Of a DNA stretch of 64,000 nt, positions 33,627 through 42,118 are shown one piece after another; positions within the stretch are counted from its first letter, which is position 1; each line of letters starts with the position of its first letter. The notes beneath the pieces were generated by a model, which saw only the letters and a list, made by a program, of their open reading frames with translations, searched no databases and was not told the DNA's origin. The stretch is from the NCBI GenBank assembly GCA_003512955.1, contig DOTG01000028.1, positions 218,304 to 282,303 of the forward strand. Reading direction: 5' to 3'. The position numbers and the translations under genes were made by a program. The stretch comes from Marinilabiliales bacterium (lineage in GTDB: Bacteria > Bacteroidota > Bacteroidia > Bacteroidales > SZUA-534).

Positions 33627-35432
33627 ATGACACTGATTGAGAAAATTATTGCCAACCACTCGAAATTTGACACCGTTAAACCCGGTGATATTGTGGATAT
33701 TGATATTGATACCCGTGCTGCCCGTGATTTTGGAGGAGCCAATGTGGTAAAGAATTTAAAAGATTTTAAGCTTCCCATTGATGACCCAACCCGTACCTTT
33801 TTTACATTCGACTGTAATCCGACAGGTTCTGATCAAAAATATGCGGTTAACCAGCATATTTGTCGTTTATTCGCCCGTGAACATGGTATCAAAGTATATG
33901 ATATTGACAAAGGAATCGGTACCCACGCCATGATTCAGGAGGGACTGGCATGGCCGGGTTCCACTGCAGTTACTACCGATTCGCACGCCAATATTTTGGG
34001 AGCCATTGGTTCGTTTGGACAAGGAATGGGTGACCAGGATATTGCTGCCGCCTGGAGCAAAGGAAAAGTCTGGTTCAAAGTTCCCCCATCGGTTAAAATA
34101 AATTTGAATGGTGAATGGCCCGAAGAGGTCCGGGCTAAAGATATTGCCCTAAATTTACTGAACCAGTTTGGTGCCAACGATTTGCTGGGTTATTCAGCCG
34201 AAATTTATGGCGAGGCTGTTAACCGCTTCACCCTCGATGAGCGTATTACCATTGCCTCAATGGCTACCGAAATGGGTTGTATCATCATCCTGTTTGAACC
34301 CAACCAGTGGGTGATGGATTACTGCGAAGAACGTACCGGGCGAAAATTGGAACCAATAAAGGCTGGCCCCGATGCTCATTACGAAAAAGTATTTGATATC
34401 AATCTTGAAGATTTTGCTCCACGGGTTTCCCTTCCGGGAGCTCCCCATGATACGGTTCCCGTTACACAAGTAAAAGGGAAAAAAATTGATTCCGCTTTTA
34501 TTGGAAGCTGTACCAACGGACGTATCCAGGATATGCGCATGGCTGCAAGTATTTTAGAAGGCCGACAGGTGGCACCTGGCGTAGTTTTAAAAATTGTTCC
34601 GGCCACCGATGAAGTTTGGCAGCAATGCTTGGAAGAAGGACTGGTTCAAATCTTTAAAAATGCCGGAGCATTACTTTCAAATGCAGGTTGTGCAGGTTGT
34701 GCAGCCGGGCAAGTGGGGCAAAACGGCCCAGGTGAAGTAACTATCAGTACCGGAAACCGGAACTTTCCCGGAAAACAGGGAAAAGGTGAAGTATATCTGG
34801 CAAGCCCGGCTGTAGTAGCAGCTTCGGCGGTTGCTGGAATGATTACTACTCCCGATGATATCCCCGATGAACCCGCTTTTTTCCCTGAACCAGTTCTTAA
34901 ATCAAATTCGACCACGAATTTAGTATCTACAAAAAGAATAGATGAAAAACCTACACGGGTAAAAGGGCGGGTTTGGTATATTAAAGAGGATAATATTGAT
35001 ACAGACATGATTTTCCATAACCGCTATCTGGCCATCACCGACATTAAGGAAATGGGGCAATACGCCTTTGACAACCTGAAAGGCCATGAAAATTTTGCCA
35101 AACAGGCTAAACCCGGTGATATTGTGGTGGTTCAGAAAAATTTTGGTTCCGGGAGTTCACGCCAACAAGCGGTTGATTGCTTTATTTCGCTTGGCATTGG
35201 TGCAATTTTAGCCGAAAGTTATGGGGCTATTTACGAACGCAATGCCATTAATGCAGCATTCCCCATTGTAACTTACCTCACCCTGGACGGTTTAGACTTG
35301 AAAGATGGCGATACTTTGGAGGTAGATTTCATTTCGGGTGAAATTGTTAACACTAAAAACCAAAAGAAAATACAAGGGGAGCCTTTTTCGGAAGTACAAC
35401 TTGAGATATACCAAAACGGAGGATTGTTTTAG
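33627..35432 (+). CDS. Fused aconitase/3-isopropylmalate dehydratase-type hydro-lyase (LeuC-LeuD fusion)
   Basis: 601 residues joining a LeuC-like [4Fe-4S] large subunit (about 1-400) and a LeuD-like swivel domain (about 440-601). Large-part motifs: FTFDCNPTGSDQKYAVNQHI, VTTDSHANILGAIGSFGQGM, FIGSCTNGR, and the cluster ligands NAGCAGCAAG. Small-part motifs: IDTDMIFHNRYL, FGSGSSRQQAVDCF, SYGAIYERNAINAAFPI. The fused layout is that of the homoaconitase/IPMD-like family found in Bacteroidota. The substrate (isopropylmalate, homoaconitate, methylmaleate or citrate) cannot be fixed by sequence reading, and there are no leucine or lysine synthesis genes beside it. It lies divergent from pyruvate kinase. 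Confidence 0.88.
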   Translation: MTLIEKIIANHSKFDTVKPGDIVDIDIDTRAARDFGGANVVKNLKDFKLPIDDPTRTFFTFDCNPTGSDQKYAVNQHICRLFAREHGIKVYDIDKGIGTHAMIQEGLAWPGSTAVTTDSHANILGAIGSFGQGMGDQDIAAAWSKGKVWFKVPPSVKINLNGEWPEEVRAKDIALNLLNQFGANDLLGYSAEIYGEAVNRFTLDERITIASMATEMGCIIILFEPNQWVMDYCEERTGRKLEPIKAGPDAHYEKVFDINLEDFAPRVSLPGAPHDTVPVTQVKGKKIDSAFIGSCTNGRIQDMRMAASILEGRQVAPGVVLKIVPATDEVWQQCLEEGLVQIFKNAGALLSNAGCAGCAAGQVGQNGPGEVTISTGNRNFPGKQGKGEVYLASPAVVAASAVAGMITTPDDIPDEPAFFPEPVLKSNSTTNLVSTKRIDEKPTRVKGRVWYIKEDNIDTDMIFHNRYLAITDIKEMGQYAFDNLKGHENFAKQAKPGDIVVVQKNFGSGSSRQQAVDCFISLGIGAILAESYGAIYERNAINAAFPIVTYLTLDGLDLKDGDTLEVDFISGEIVNTKNQKKIQGEPFSEVQLEIYQNGGLF

Positions 35433-35459
35433 TCGCATTATAATAGAACGCTGACGACA

Positions 35460-35499
35460 AAAAAACGGATTTTCTTAGAACAATTCTGAGAAAATCCGT
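35460..35499. terminator. Strong hairpin terminator between convergent genes
   Basis: 14-bp stem ACGGATTTTCTTAG/CTGAGAAAATCCGT with one mismatch. On the minus strand it is followed by a T-run (TTTTTTT), so it best ends the RDD gene; it may also end the dehydratase transcript. Confidence 0.8.
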
Positions 35500-35595
35500 C
35501 AAAATTAAATGTGACCTACGGGTTACTTTTGGGTACTATATAAGGCTTCTTAACTAATGGAAAATTTCCATTAAATTAATATGCCAATCTACTCT

Positions 35596-36171
35596 TTATT
35601 CCTGAGCATCAACAGAGGAGCCTACCAATGATTCCTGTGCCAATTCATTTTTGCGGTAAACAGCCGTATTTGCAATCATGTCATGAAGAGCCAACTTGTT
35701 TTCGCCTAAAGTAAAAAAGCAACCAATAACAATCACAAATCCTAAAATACTGCCAATGGTTCCAACCATTTTAATAGAAATAGCAATACCAATTAATCCA
35801 ATGATGGTACCAATATTTTTAATGGCATAACGCAACATCAACTTATTCTGAGCTGCAAAGGTTCCATCTTGATTACCGATTTGAATCCCCAACATCAGTT
35901 TTCCCAAGGTATATCCGGTAAAGCCTTCCAATAAATTGTACAAAAATCCTAACAAAGTAGCAGAAATCGAGATAGTTAACATTGTATCAGTAAAGTTCCC
36001 ATAAATCTTTGACACTTGATCATATTCTTCATCAGAAACATTTACAAAGTTCCAAAGAAACTCGCTCAACAAATTCGATAAAATAAATGCAAGACATAAA
36101 ATAATAACAAAGTCAATTACATACGCCCCCAAGCGTCGTCCAAATCCAATTCTATTTTCCATAACTGTCAT
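35596..36171 (-). CDS. RDD family membrane protein
   Basis: 191 residues. The RDD signature starts at MENRIGFGRRLGAYVIDFVI, with conserved Arg and Asp residues, and the second part has YTLGKLMLGIQIGNQDG. TM segments lie at about 18-37, 63-85 and 118-155. The start could be ATG 36171 or, equally, ATG 36162 (MENRIGF). RDD proteins are inner-membrane proteins of mostly unknown role, some proposed to act as ion exchangers. Here it is monocistronic, with its terminator about 100 nt downstream and no functional clue from neighbours. Confidence 0.85.
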   Translation of the reverse strand: MTVMENRIGFGRRLGAYVIDFVIILCLAFILSNLLSEFLWNFVNVSDEEYDQVSKIYGNFTDTMLTISISATLLGFLYNLLEGFTGYTLGKLMLGIQIGNQDGTFAAQNKLMLRYAIKNIGTIIGLIGIAISIKMVGTIGSILGFVIVIGCFFTLGENKLALHDMIANTAVYRKNELAQESLVGSSVDAQE

Positions 36172-36335
36172 TTTTAGATGTTTTGATAGGTTTCTGCCCC
36201 ATTAGTTACAAACCGAGCCCCTAAAATGATACTCAAAGATACATTGTTGAAGTGAATATTTTGACTATTTGTTTGTTAGCAAGCTTTTTTTTTCTAATTT
36301 AACATGATTTTATTAACCAATTAATTTTAAAAATT

Positions 36336-36671
36336 ATGGCAGCATTAGTATTTATTTATTTGGCAATCATTGCTTTAATGATTGTTTCAATGTGGAAAAT
36401 TTTCACTAAAGCCGGAAAACCCGGTTGGGCATGTATTGTGCCAATTTACAACATTATTGTTCTGCTTGACATTGTAAAAAAACCCTGGTGGTGGATTCTC
36501 CTATTTTTAATTCCTTTGGTAAATATTGTTTTTGGAATCTGGGTATTACATCGTTTATCCAGAAGTTTTGGACACGATGCCGGTTTTACCATTGGTTTGA
36601 TTATACTTGGAATTGTATTTATCCCAATTCTTGGTCTTGGAAAAGACGAGTATAAAGCCCTTGAAGATTAA
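36336..36671 (+). CDS. Small membrane protein, DUF5684-like
   Basis: 111 residues with three to four TM segments: about 4-22 (FIYLAIIALMIVSMWKI), 30-45, 52-75 (WWWILLFLIPLVNIVFGI), and 84-103. The motif KAGKPGWACIVPIYNI followed by WWW is characteristic of DUF5684-type proteins often seen near signal peptidase I genes in Bacteroidota; none is present here. Role unknown. It is followed by a good terminator and appears monocistronic. Confidence 0.82.
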   Translation: MAALVFIYLAIIALMIVSMWKIFTKAGKPGWACIVPIYNIIVLLDIVKKPWWWILLFLIPLVNIVFGIWVLHRLSRSFGHDAGFTIGLIILGIVFIPILGLGKDEYKALED

Positions 36672-36695
36672 TTTGATGAAAAATACCAGATATTA

Positions 36696-36724
36696 GGCCT
36701 GTTCGTTGAGCAGGCTTTTTTTTT
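36696..36724 (+). terminator. Rho-independent terminator of the DUF5684-like gene
   Basis: GCCTG/CAGGC stem with a loop of about 9 nt followed by nine T. Confidence 0.8.
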
Positions 36725-36855
36725 GCAATCAGGCTACATCCGCAATATGTTAAAAAACTTATTTCGCATGTTAAGGGAAATACCTTCTATTTAAGTAATT
36801 AGTAAATAGCTTGTTATTAAAACCCGGAGGTGAAAGGATATTTTGATTCCAAAAA

Positions 36856-36886
36856 TTGAATAAATCGTCCCGAATTAGTAATCTTG
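36856..36886 (+). promoter_or_regulatory. Candidate promoter of the ornithine aminotransferase gene
   Basis: TTG at 36856-36858, 20-nt spacer, TAATCTTG at 36879-36886 (one mismatch to TAnnTTTG), 45 nt before the start codon. Confidence 0.45.
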
Positions 36887-36931
36887 CAAAGAAAAACAAA
36901 CCATTGTTAAACAGTTTTAAAAAAAGAAGTT

Positions 36932-38152
36932 ATGGCAAAAATGACTGCTCAGGAATACATGGATCGTGAATCGAAATATGGTGCACACAATTACCACCCA
37001 CTACCCGTGGTTTTAGATAAAGGAAAAGGTCCTTTAGTTTGGGATACGGACGGAAAACAATATTTCGACTTTTTATCGGCCTACTCAGCCGTGAACCAAG
37101 GACACTGCCATCCAAAAATTGTTGGGGCCATGGTAGAACAAGCCCAAAAAATTACCCTTACCTCCAGGGCTTTTTATAACAGCTGTTTGGGCGAATTTGA
37201 AGAATACGTGACCAAATATTTTGGTTACGACAAAGTATTACCCATGAACACCGGTGCCGAAGCCGACGAAACCGCTTTGAAACTTTGCCGCAAATGGGGT
37301 TACATGAAAAAGGGAATTGCCGAAAACCAGGCAAAAATCATCTGCTGTAACGAGAATTTCCATGGACGTACCATCTCTATTATATCCATGAGTACCGATC
37401 CCGACTCGTACGGAGGTTTTGGTCCATTCACCCCTGGATTTGTTAAAATCCCTTACAACGACTTGGCCGCTCTTGAAAATGAATTGAAAGACCCAAATGT
37501 TGCCGGTTTCCTGGTTGAACCTATCCAAGGCGAAGCAGGTGTTTTTGTTCCCGACGAAGGCTATTTGAAAAAAGCATACGATTTATGCAAAAAACACAAC
37601 GTGCTTTTTATTGCCGACGAAGTCCAAACCGGTATCGCCCGCACCGGAAAACTATTGGCCTGCGACCACGAAGGTGTCCATCCCGATATATTGATTTTAG
37701 GCAAAGCCATTTCTGGTGGTGTATTTCCTGTGTCATGTGTCTTAGCCAACGACGATATCATGCTTTGCATCAAACCCGGAGAACACGGTTCGACCTTTGG
37801 TGGCAACCCAATTGCCGCAAAAGTAGCCATTGCTGCCCTTGATGTGATTAAAGATGAAAAATTGGCCGATAACGCCGAACGCTTGGGTAAAATTTTCCGC
37901 GACGAAATTAGATCAATCGAATCGGAAATGATAGAGTTAGTACGCGGAAAAGGTTTACTGAATGCCGTGGTGATAAAGCCTAAAAACGGAAAAACCGCCT
38001 GGGACGTTTGCGTGGCAATGAAAGAAAACGGATTGTTGGCCAAACCAACCCACGGCCACATCATCCGCTTTGCCCCTCCTTTGGTTATTACCGAAAAACA
38101 GCTCCGCGAAGCCATTCAGATCATCAAAAAAACGTTCAAACAGTTTGAATAA
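36932..38152 (+). CDS. rocD: Ornithine--oxo-acid aminotransferase
   Basis: PLP-dependent class III aminotransferase that moves the delta-amino group of ornithine to 2-oxoglutarate, giving glutamate 5-semialdehyde. 406 residues, full length. Diagnostic stretches: SKYGAHNYHPLPVVL near the N-terminus, NTGAEADETALKLCRKWGY, FHGRTISIISMS, LVEPIQGEAGVFVPDEGYL, ADEVQTGIARTGKLL with the PLP Asp, LGKAISGGVFPVS with the Schiff-base Lys, and EHGSTFGGNPIAAKVA. These match rocD rather than acetylornithine or GABA aminotransferases. It would link arginine/ornithine to proline and glutamate metabolism; an arginine decarboxylase gene lies 5 kb downstream but is not in the same operon. Confidence 0.95.
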   Translation: MAKMTAQEYMDRESKYGAHNYHPLPVVLDKGKGPLVWDTDGKQYFDFLSAYSAVNQGHCHPKIVGAMVEQAQKITLTSRAFYNSCLGEFEEYVTKYFGYDKVLPMNTGAEADETALKLCRKWGYMKKGIAENQAKIICCNENFHGRTISIISMSTDPDSYGGFGPFTPGFVKIPYNDLAALENELKDPNVAGFLVEPIQGEAGVFVPDEGYLKKAYDLCKKHNVLFIADEVQTGIARTGKLLACDHEGVHPDILILGKAISGGVFPVSCVLANDDIMLCIKPGEHGSTFGGNPIAAKVAIAALDVIKDEKLADNAERLGKIFRDEIRSIESEMIELVRGKGLLNAVVIKPKNGKTAWDVCVAMKENGLLAKPTHGHIIRFAPPLVITEKQLREAIQIIKKTFKQFE

Positions 38153-38174
38153 TACCGCATCTTGCAATTATATG

Positions 38175-38205
38175 AAGGCATTGGTTTTTTCCAGTGCCTT
38201 TTTTT
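38175..38205 (+). terminator. Terminator of rocD
   Basis: Stem AAGGCATTGG/CCAGTGCCTT with one wobble pair, followed by TTTTT. Confidence 0.85.
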
Positions 38206-38423
38206 ATGATTCTCTGCAAACCCATTATCATTTTCATGTTTCCGACTTCTGTTACTTGCATTATATATCGGTAATAGACAATTTAGCTGGATACTTGAAC
38301 CCGCAAGTAAAATATAAAACAGAAAGAAAATGGACTGGCGCGGCTTCACCAAATCTGAGCACGAATTTGTTGTAAAATATTCATTTATAAAAATAACCGC
38401 GCTGCGGTTCATGGATATGAGAT

Positions 38424-38462
38424 GAATAAAAAAAGGATGCCGGAGGGGTGTGGCATCCCTTT
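38424..38462 (-). terminator. Terminator of the HBM-HAMP-GAF gene
   Basis: On the minus strand, stem GGATGCC/GGCATCC with a 10-nt loop is followed by a T-run. The rest of 38206-38529 shows no gene; ORFs there overlap rocD or the terminators. Confidence 0.78.
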
Positions 38463-38529
38463 TTACTACCAGTCGATTTAGGGCAAACAACTGGCGAAAG
38501 GGTAATTCATGAAAGCATTTATTCACTAT

Positions 38530-40440
38530 TTACTGGAGGGCAACAACATTTATTTGGGTTTTTAATTTATGGTTTTCTTGTTTAAGGAATTCTATTTCGC
38601 GGTTCAATTCATTTTCGCGGTTTTCAAGCACTTCCTGCGTAGCTTGCAGTTCCTCAAAATTCTGCCGCATCTCCTCCTCTTTTTCGGCTAATTCTTTGGC
38701 TTGAATCTGAGTTTTGTAAAGCAGATCGCGGGTAGTCTCTTCAATCTGTTTCTTTTTAATATTCGAGGCCACATCAACAGCAACCCTTTCCAGAAATTCG
38801 ATGTGGAAGGGTTCAAAAATGGTAAACGAAGCCAATTCAATAATGCCCAACAATTCATCTTCAACCATACAGGGAACAATTACCAGGTTCGTGGGTGAAG
38901 CATCCCCCAGGCCTGAAGTAATGTTGATATAGTTTGCAGGTAATTGAGTCATATACAGGGTTTGTTTTTCAAAAGCTACTGCACCAATTAAACCTTCGCC
39001 TATTTTCAGTTCTTTTTCGCTTATCCGGTTCCGGTCATAAGCATAAACCCCCTTTTGGACCAACAGCTTTTCTCCATTCCGTTCCTCTAAAACCATTATG
39101 GTTCCCTGATTGGTCTTAAGGTATAGCACCAATTTGGAGATGATCCGGTAATAATAATCCTCATTATTTTGCTGGTTCGAACCCAAAATAGCATGAAGCT
39201 GGCTAAATCCCTCATTGGCCCAGAGCCTATGTTCCGATTCCTTCATTTGCCTTTCACGGTCTCCAGAGACTTGTAACAGTTTTTGCCTCATCTCGACCAA
39301 AGCCTTGCCCAGATCGCCCTCATTGCCAAAAACATCTACCGATTTTTCGAAATTCCCGTTGCCCACCGCTTCAGCAAAATCACGGGTATTTTTTAGGTTC
39401 TTGGTCAATTCATTGATGGAGCCCTTCATGTGGGCAATTTCATCGTTATTATAAATGGGTATCTCGTCGGGAAGCTCCCCGTGCCCAAGCCTGGCAACAT
39501 GAGCCCGGATATCGGAAATGGAACGTACAATATGCCTGGATATCCGGACAAAAAGATAGATAATGACCAACGACGAGAATGCAATCAGGATGAAAAGGTT
39601 CCAGACTATCCGGTTAATATTCTTTTTCGATGCTTTTTCCACTGACTTTGTGATAGAAGCCAGATTCGATTCAATAGTTTCAATGGTTTTCCCCATCTGA
39701 AACCTAAGCCCATTGTCCTGGGCCAGACCTAATTGAATATCGGTTTGAATAAGTTGCAAAAACAATTCGTTATATTGCTTTACATGAGGAATCAAGGCCT
39801 GTTCGTTATCGTTTCCTTTTTCCAGTAGCTGGATAAACTTTAAATATTCGGCACCGAATTTTTCCCTGTATCCAAGATCCTTTCTCAAAAGGTAATCTTT
39901 TTCATGCCGCCGTAAGGTAAGCATCAGTACGGAAAGCTGGGGTTTATCAAGTTTAATAAGTTCTGTTTCAACCCCATGGATTTGATCGCGCATCTTCCCT
40001 TCAATTCCGAAATCCTTAAATCCTTTCACCAGCAAAAGGCTCACCATTTTTTCGAGCAATAATTGGTATTGTTCAAATTCCTGTTTTGTTTCTTCCAATT
40101 GGTCATTTAACTGTAACGAGTTGATGGTGTTGTGATCGGCCATTTCGTCCAACCTCTGTTGAATCACCAAAAGGTTTGCTGTTATTTCGTCAAGCAACTT
40201 GCTGCTCGTGGTCCGATGAAAATCGAGGTTTCCCACTTCATAAGCCAAGAAATCTTTCTCAGCCTTCCGCACCAAAAGTTCCCTGTTTTGAACCTCTTGA
40301 ATGATGGCAATCAACCGATATTGTGAAAAACTATCCTGAACCAAATAATTGGTTAAAATTCCCATGACTAATAATACAAGAGTAGTTATAATGGCACTAA
40401 TTGTAAGGAGTTTCTTTATGGTAAGGTTTTTCCGGTTCAT
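38530..40440 (-). CDS. Membrane sensor with HBM-like, HAMP and GAF domains, no output domain
   Basis: 636 residues. TM1 is at about 11-31; a periplasmic helical bimodular-like sensor covers about 40-275 with the hallmark RRHEKDYLLRKDLGYREKF; TM2 is at about 279-299; HAMP covers about 300-352 (ELPDEIPIYNNDEIAHM), with a second HAMP-like stretch to 400; GAF covers about 425-560 (GTIMVLEERNGEKLLV, LKIGEGLIGAVAFEKQTLY). The C-terminus is a long coiled coil (565-636). No methyl-accepting, histidine kinase, GGDEF or phosphatase domain is present, so the signal must pass by protein contact. Such proteins in Bacteroidota often have a kinase or SpoIIE partner elsewhere; no partner is adjacent here. 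It is monocistronic. Confidence 0.85.
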   Translation of the reverse strand: MNRKNLTIKKLLTISAIITTLVLLVMGILTNYLVQDSFSQYRLIAIIQEVQNRELLVRKAEKDFLAYEVGNLDFHRTTSSKLLDEITANLLVIQQRLDEMADHNTINSLQLNDQLEETKQEFEQYQLLLEKMVSLLLVKGFKDFGIEGKMRDQIHGVETELIKLDKPQLSVLMLTLRRHEKDYLLRKDLGYREKFGAEYLKFIQLLEKGNDNEQALIPHVKQYNELFLQLIQTDIQLGLAQDNGLRFQMGKTIETIESNLASITKSVEKASKKNINRIVWNLFILIAFSSLVIIYLFVRISRHIVRSISDIRAHVARLGHGELPDEIPIYNNDEIAHMKGSINELTKNLKNTRDFAEAVGNGNFEKSVDVFGNEGDLGKALVEMRQKLLQVSGDRERQMKESEHRLWANEGFSQLHAILGSNQQNNEDYYYRIISKLVLYLKTNQGTIMVLEERNGEKLLVQKGVYAYDRNRISEKELKIGEGLIGAVAFEKQTLYMTQLPANYINITSGLGDASPTNLVIVPCMVEDELLGIIELASFTIFEPFHIEFLERVAVDVASNIKKKQIEETTRDLLYKTQIQAKELAEKEEEMRQNFEELQATQEVLENRENELNREIEFLKQENHKLKTQINVVALQ

Positions 40441-40630
40441 ACAACAAGAATATTGATTTCGTGAAATTTTTTAATGCAAGTATCTTCTCACAAAACTATT
40501 GATAGGAATGGACAATATCATTATATTAAAATTATGGGAATATGAAGAAATGGTAAATTGGTTGCAATGAACATGAAATTATTTCCAGAATATCCAATAA
40601 TTCTGGAAATAATTTATTTTTAAGCAGCTA

Positions 40631-40659
40631 TTGCCGACCCTACATTTTTTTTAACTTTG
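40631..40659 (+). promoter_or_regulatory. Bacteroidota-type promoter of the small exported-protein operon
   Basis: TTG at 40631-40633, 18-nt spacer, TAACTTTG at 40652-40659 (exact TAnnTTTG), 24 nt before the start codon of the first gene. Confidence 0.65.
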
Positions 40660-40683
40660 GGCAGTAATAACCTTTGAAAAAAA

Positions 40684-41121
40684 ATGACCTTGAAAAATTT
40701 TGGAATAGCGTGGCTTATATTTGTAGCTTTCCATTTTATGGATATCTCCTACTTGTATCCACAAGAGTTAGATTCTAGAAAATTCCATCCCGTCAAGGAT
40801 ACATTGATTACAATCAATGGAGCATTAATTGACCAAAACAAAGTGATGATGACCCGTGAAAACATGACAAATACCGATACTTTAAAAACAAATCATGAAG
40901 GAATACAAGTAACCGGATTCAACATGAATGCCATCACCCTGGGAAAGGAAATCACGTTACATAGCTCTTCGGGAGCCATCACTGAAGAAATGCGAAATGA
41001 AATAATAAATGGCAGTTCAAAATATAAGTTTATTTACATAAAAGATATAATTTTACAAACCAAAGACGGGCAAGTAGCATCCCCTTCGATGAAGTCCTTT
41101 AAAATTACGTTTACAAATTAA
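40684..41121 (+). CDS. Small exported protein with a GldM C-terminal-like module
   Basis: 145 residues. It begins with a hydrophobic signal-like segment (MTLKNFGIAWLIFVAFHF). From about residue 75 the pattern ITLHSSSGAITEEMRNEI, then KFIYIKDIILQTKDG and SMKSFKITF recalls the repeated C-terminal domain of GldM (T9SS motor), where FxDIxxxxxDG is typical. The middle (ITINGALIDQNKVMM) is unfamiliar. It is the first gene of a tight run (gaps of 7, 2 and 1 nt) with two paralogous exported proteins and a hemolysin III homologue. The resemblance to GldM is weak and needs a profile comparison. Function unknown. Confidence 0.7.
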   Translation: MTLKNFGIAWLIFVAFHFMDISYLYPQELDSRKFHPVKDTLITINGALIDQNKVMMTRENMTNTDTLKTNHEGIQVTGFNMNAITLGKEITLHSSSGAITEEMRNEIINGSSKYKFIYIKDIILQTKDGQVASPSMKSFKITFTN

Positions 41122-41128
41122 AGATCGT

Positions 41129-41653
41129 ATGCAACAAGTTTTTAGCAAATACCTGATACTTATATTCGCTTTGGGCAGTTCCCTGGCATCTTACTCTCAA
41201 ACCAACGATTACCAAGGCAGAAAATGTTTTGGCTATCAACGCGACAGTTGCACAACCAGCAAAAACATTTTTTACAAAGTACACGAAGAATCAAGGAGCG
41301 CGTTATTTTTAAAAGGACAAACATCAAGTACCCGATTCACCATCTATAACGGCCGCGACTATCGCATATCGCTATGCTGGGATCCTGTATTGGGCAGCCA
41401 AATCAAATTCAAGTTGATTGATGCCCAATCGCAGACCGTGCTCTACGACAATGCCACCGAACAATACAGTTCTGAATTTGAATTTACCACAACACAAACC
41501 CGTGACATTCTTATAGAAGTTACCATCCCGGGAGAAAGTGCCTCATTGGAAGCACTTACCAACGAAGAGATCATTTTTGTCCGAAAAGATATGGAGCTAG
41601 GATGTGTAGGCGTGCTCGTTGAACATATGATTACACCCACCAAAGGTTTTTAG
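41129..41653 (+). CDS. Exported protein, paralogue of the next gene
   Basis: 174 residues with a signal peptide (MQQVFSKYLI to SYSQ). The mature part has a beta-rich region with RDYRISLCWDPVLG, FKLIDAQSQTVLYDN, FEFTTTQTRDILIEVTIPG, and the C-terminal signature GCVGVLVEHM then TPTKGF. The next gene encodes the same pattern (DYRISLCCDS, FVIKNEDGKELYNN, GCAALLIEEM then PTGF), so the two arose by duplication. Cysteines at three shared positions may form disulfides. I know no named domain; related proteins are seen as short lineage-specific hypotheticals. It is in the same operon as the GldM-like and hemolysin III genes. Confidence 0.72.
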   Translation: MQQVFSKYLILIFALGSSLASYSQTNDYQGRKCFGYQRDSCTTSKNIFYKVHEESRSALFLKGQTSSTRFTIYNGRDYRISLCWDPVLGSQIKFKLIDAQSQTVLYDNATEQYSSEFEFTTTQTRDILIEVTIPGESASLEALTNEEIIFVRKDMELGCVGVLVEHMITPTKGF

Positions 41654-41655
41654 AA

Positions 41656-42117
41656 ATGAGATACTGGTTTTATCTCGCCTGCCTGTTTCTCTCAGCAGGA
41701 ATGCTTAAGGCCCAGGATTGTAGCAATTATCTTGAGGAACATTGCAAACCGGAACAAACAAAATTCAAGTATCAGGTAAACGGTGCATCAACTTCATTTT
41801 CTATAAGTTCAAATGAATTTTGGACACTGCCTTTGAACCTCAACGAAAACATGGATTACCGGATTTCTCTTTGCTGTGATTCTATTTTTGAAGGAGTGCT
41901 GCTTTTTGTTATTAAAAATGAGGATGGTAAGGAGTTGTATAACAACAGCGGACATCTGTTTCAAAATGAATGTGAATTCACATCGCCCAAAAATCAAACG
42001 GTGTTTTTTGAAGTTACCGCCCCACAGCCTACCTATATAGCCAGCGATACCATATATTCTGAAGGTTGTGCTGCATTATTGATTGAAGAAATGAAAACCT
42101 ATCCTACAGGATTTTGA
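41656..42117 (+). CDS. Exported protein, paralogue of the previous gene
   Basis: 153 residues with a signal peptide (MRYWFYLACL to LKAQ). It repeats the layout of its neighbour: an N-terminal Cys pair (DCSNYLEEHC), central DYRISLCCDSIFEG, LYNNSGHLFQNECEF, and the end GCAALLIEEM then PTGF. It is shorter by about 20 residues, mostly between the central strands and the last Cys motif. It starts 2 nt after its paralogue's stop and ends 1 nt before the hemolysin III gene, so all four genes are one transcript. Function unknown; an envelope role is inferred from the signal peptides. Confidence 0.72.
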   Translation: MRYWFYLACLFLSAGMLKAQDCSNYLEEHCKPEQTKFKYQVNGASTSFSISSNEFWTLPLNLNENMDYRISLCCDSIFEGVLLFVIKNEDGKELYNNSGHLFQNECEFTSPKNQTVFFEVTAPQPTYIASDTIYSEGCAALLIEEMKTYPTGF

Positions 42118-42118
42118 C

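Noticed and set aside
38070..38526. Two open frames of 101 and 136 codons between rocD and the sensor gene
   Set aside because: They overlap the 3' end of rocD and two hairpin terminators, lack a start context, and show no recognisable protein pattern.
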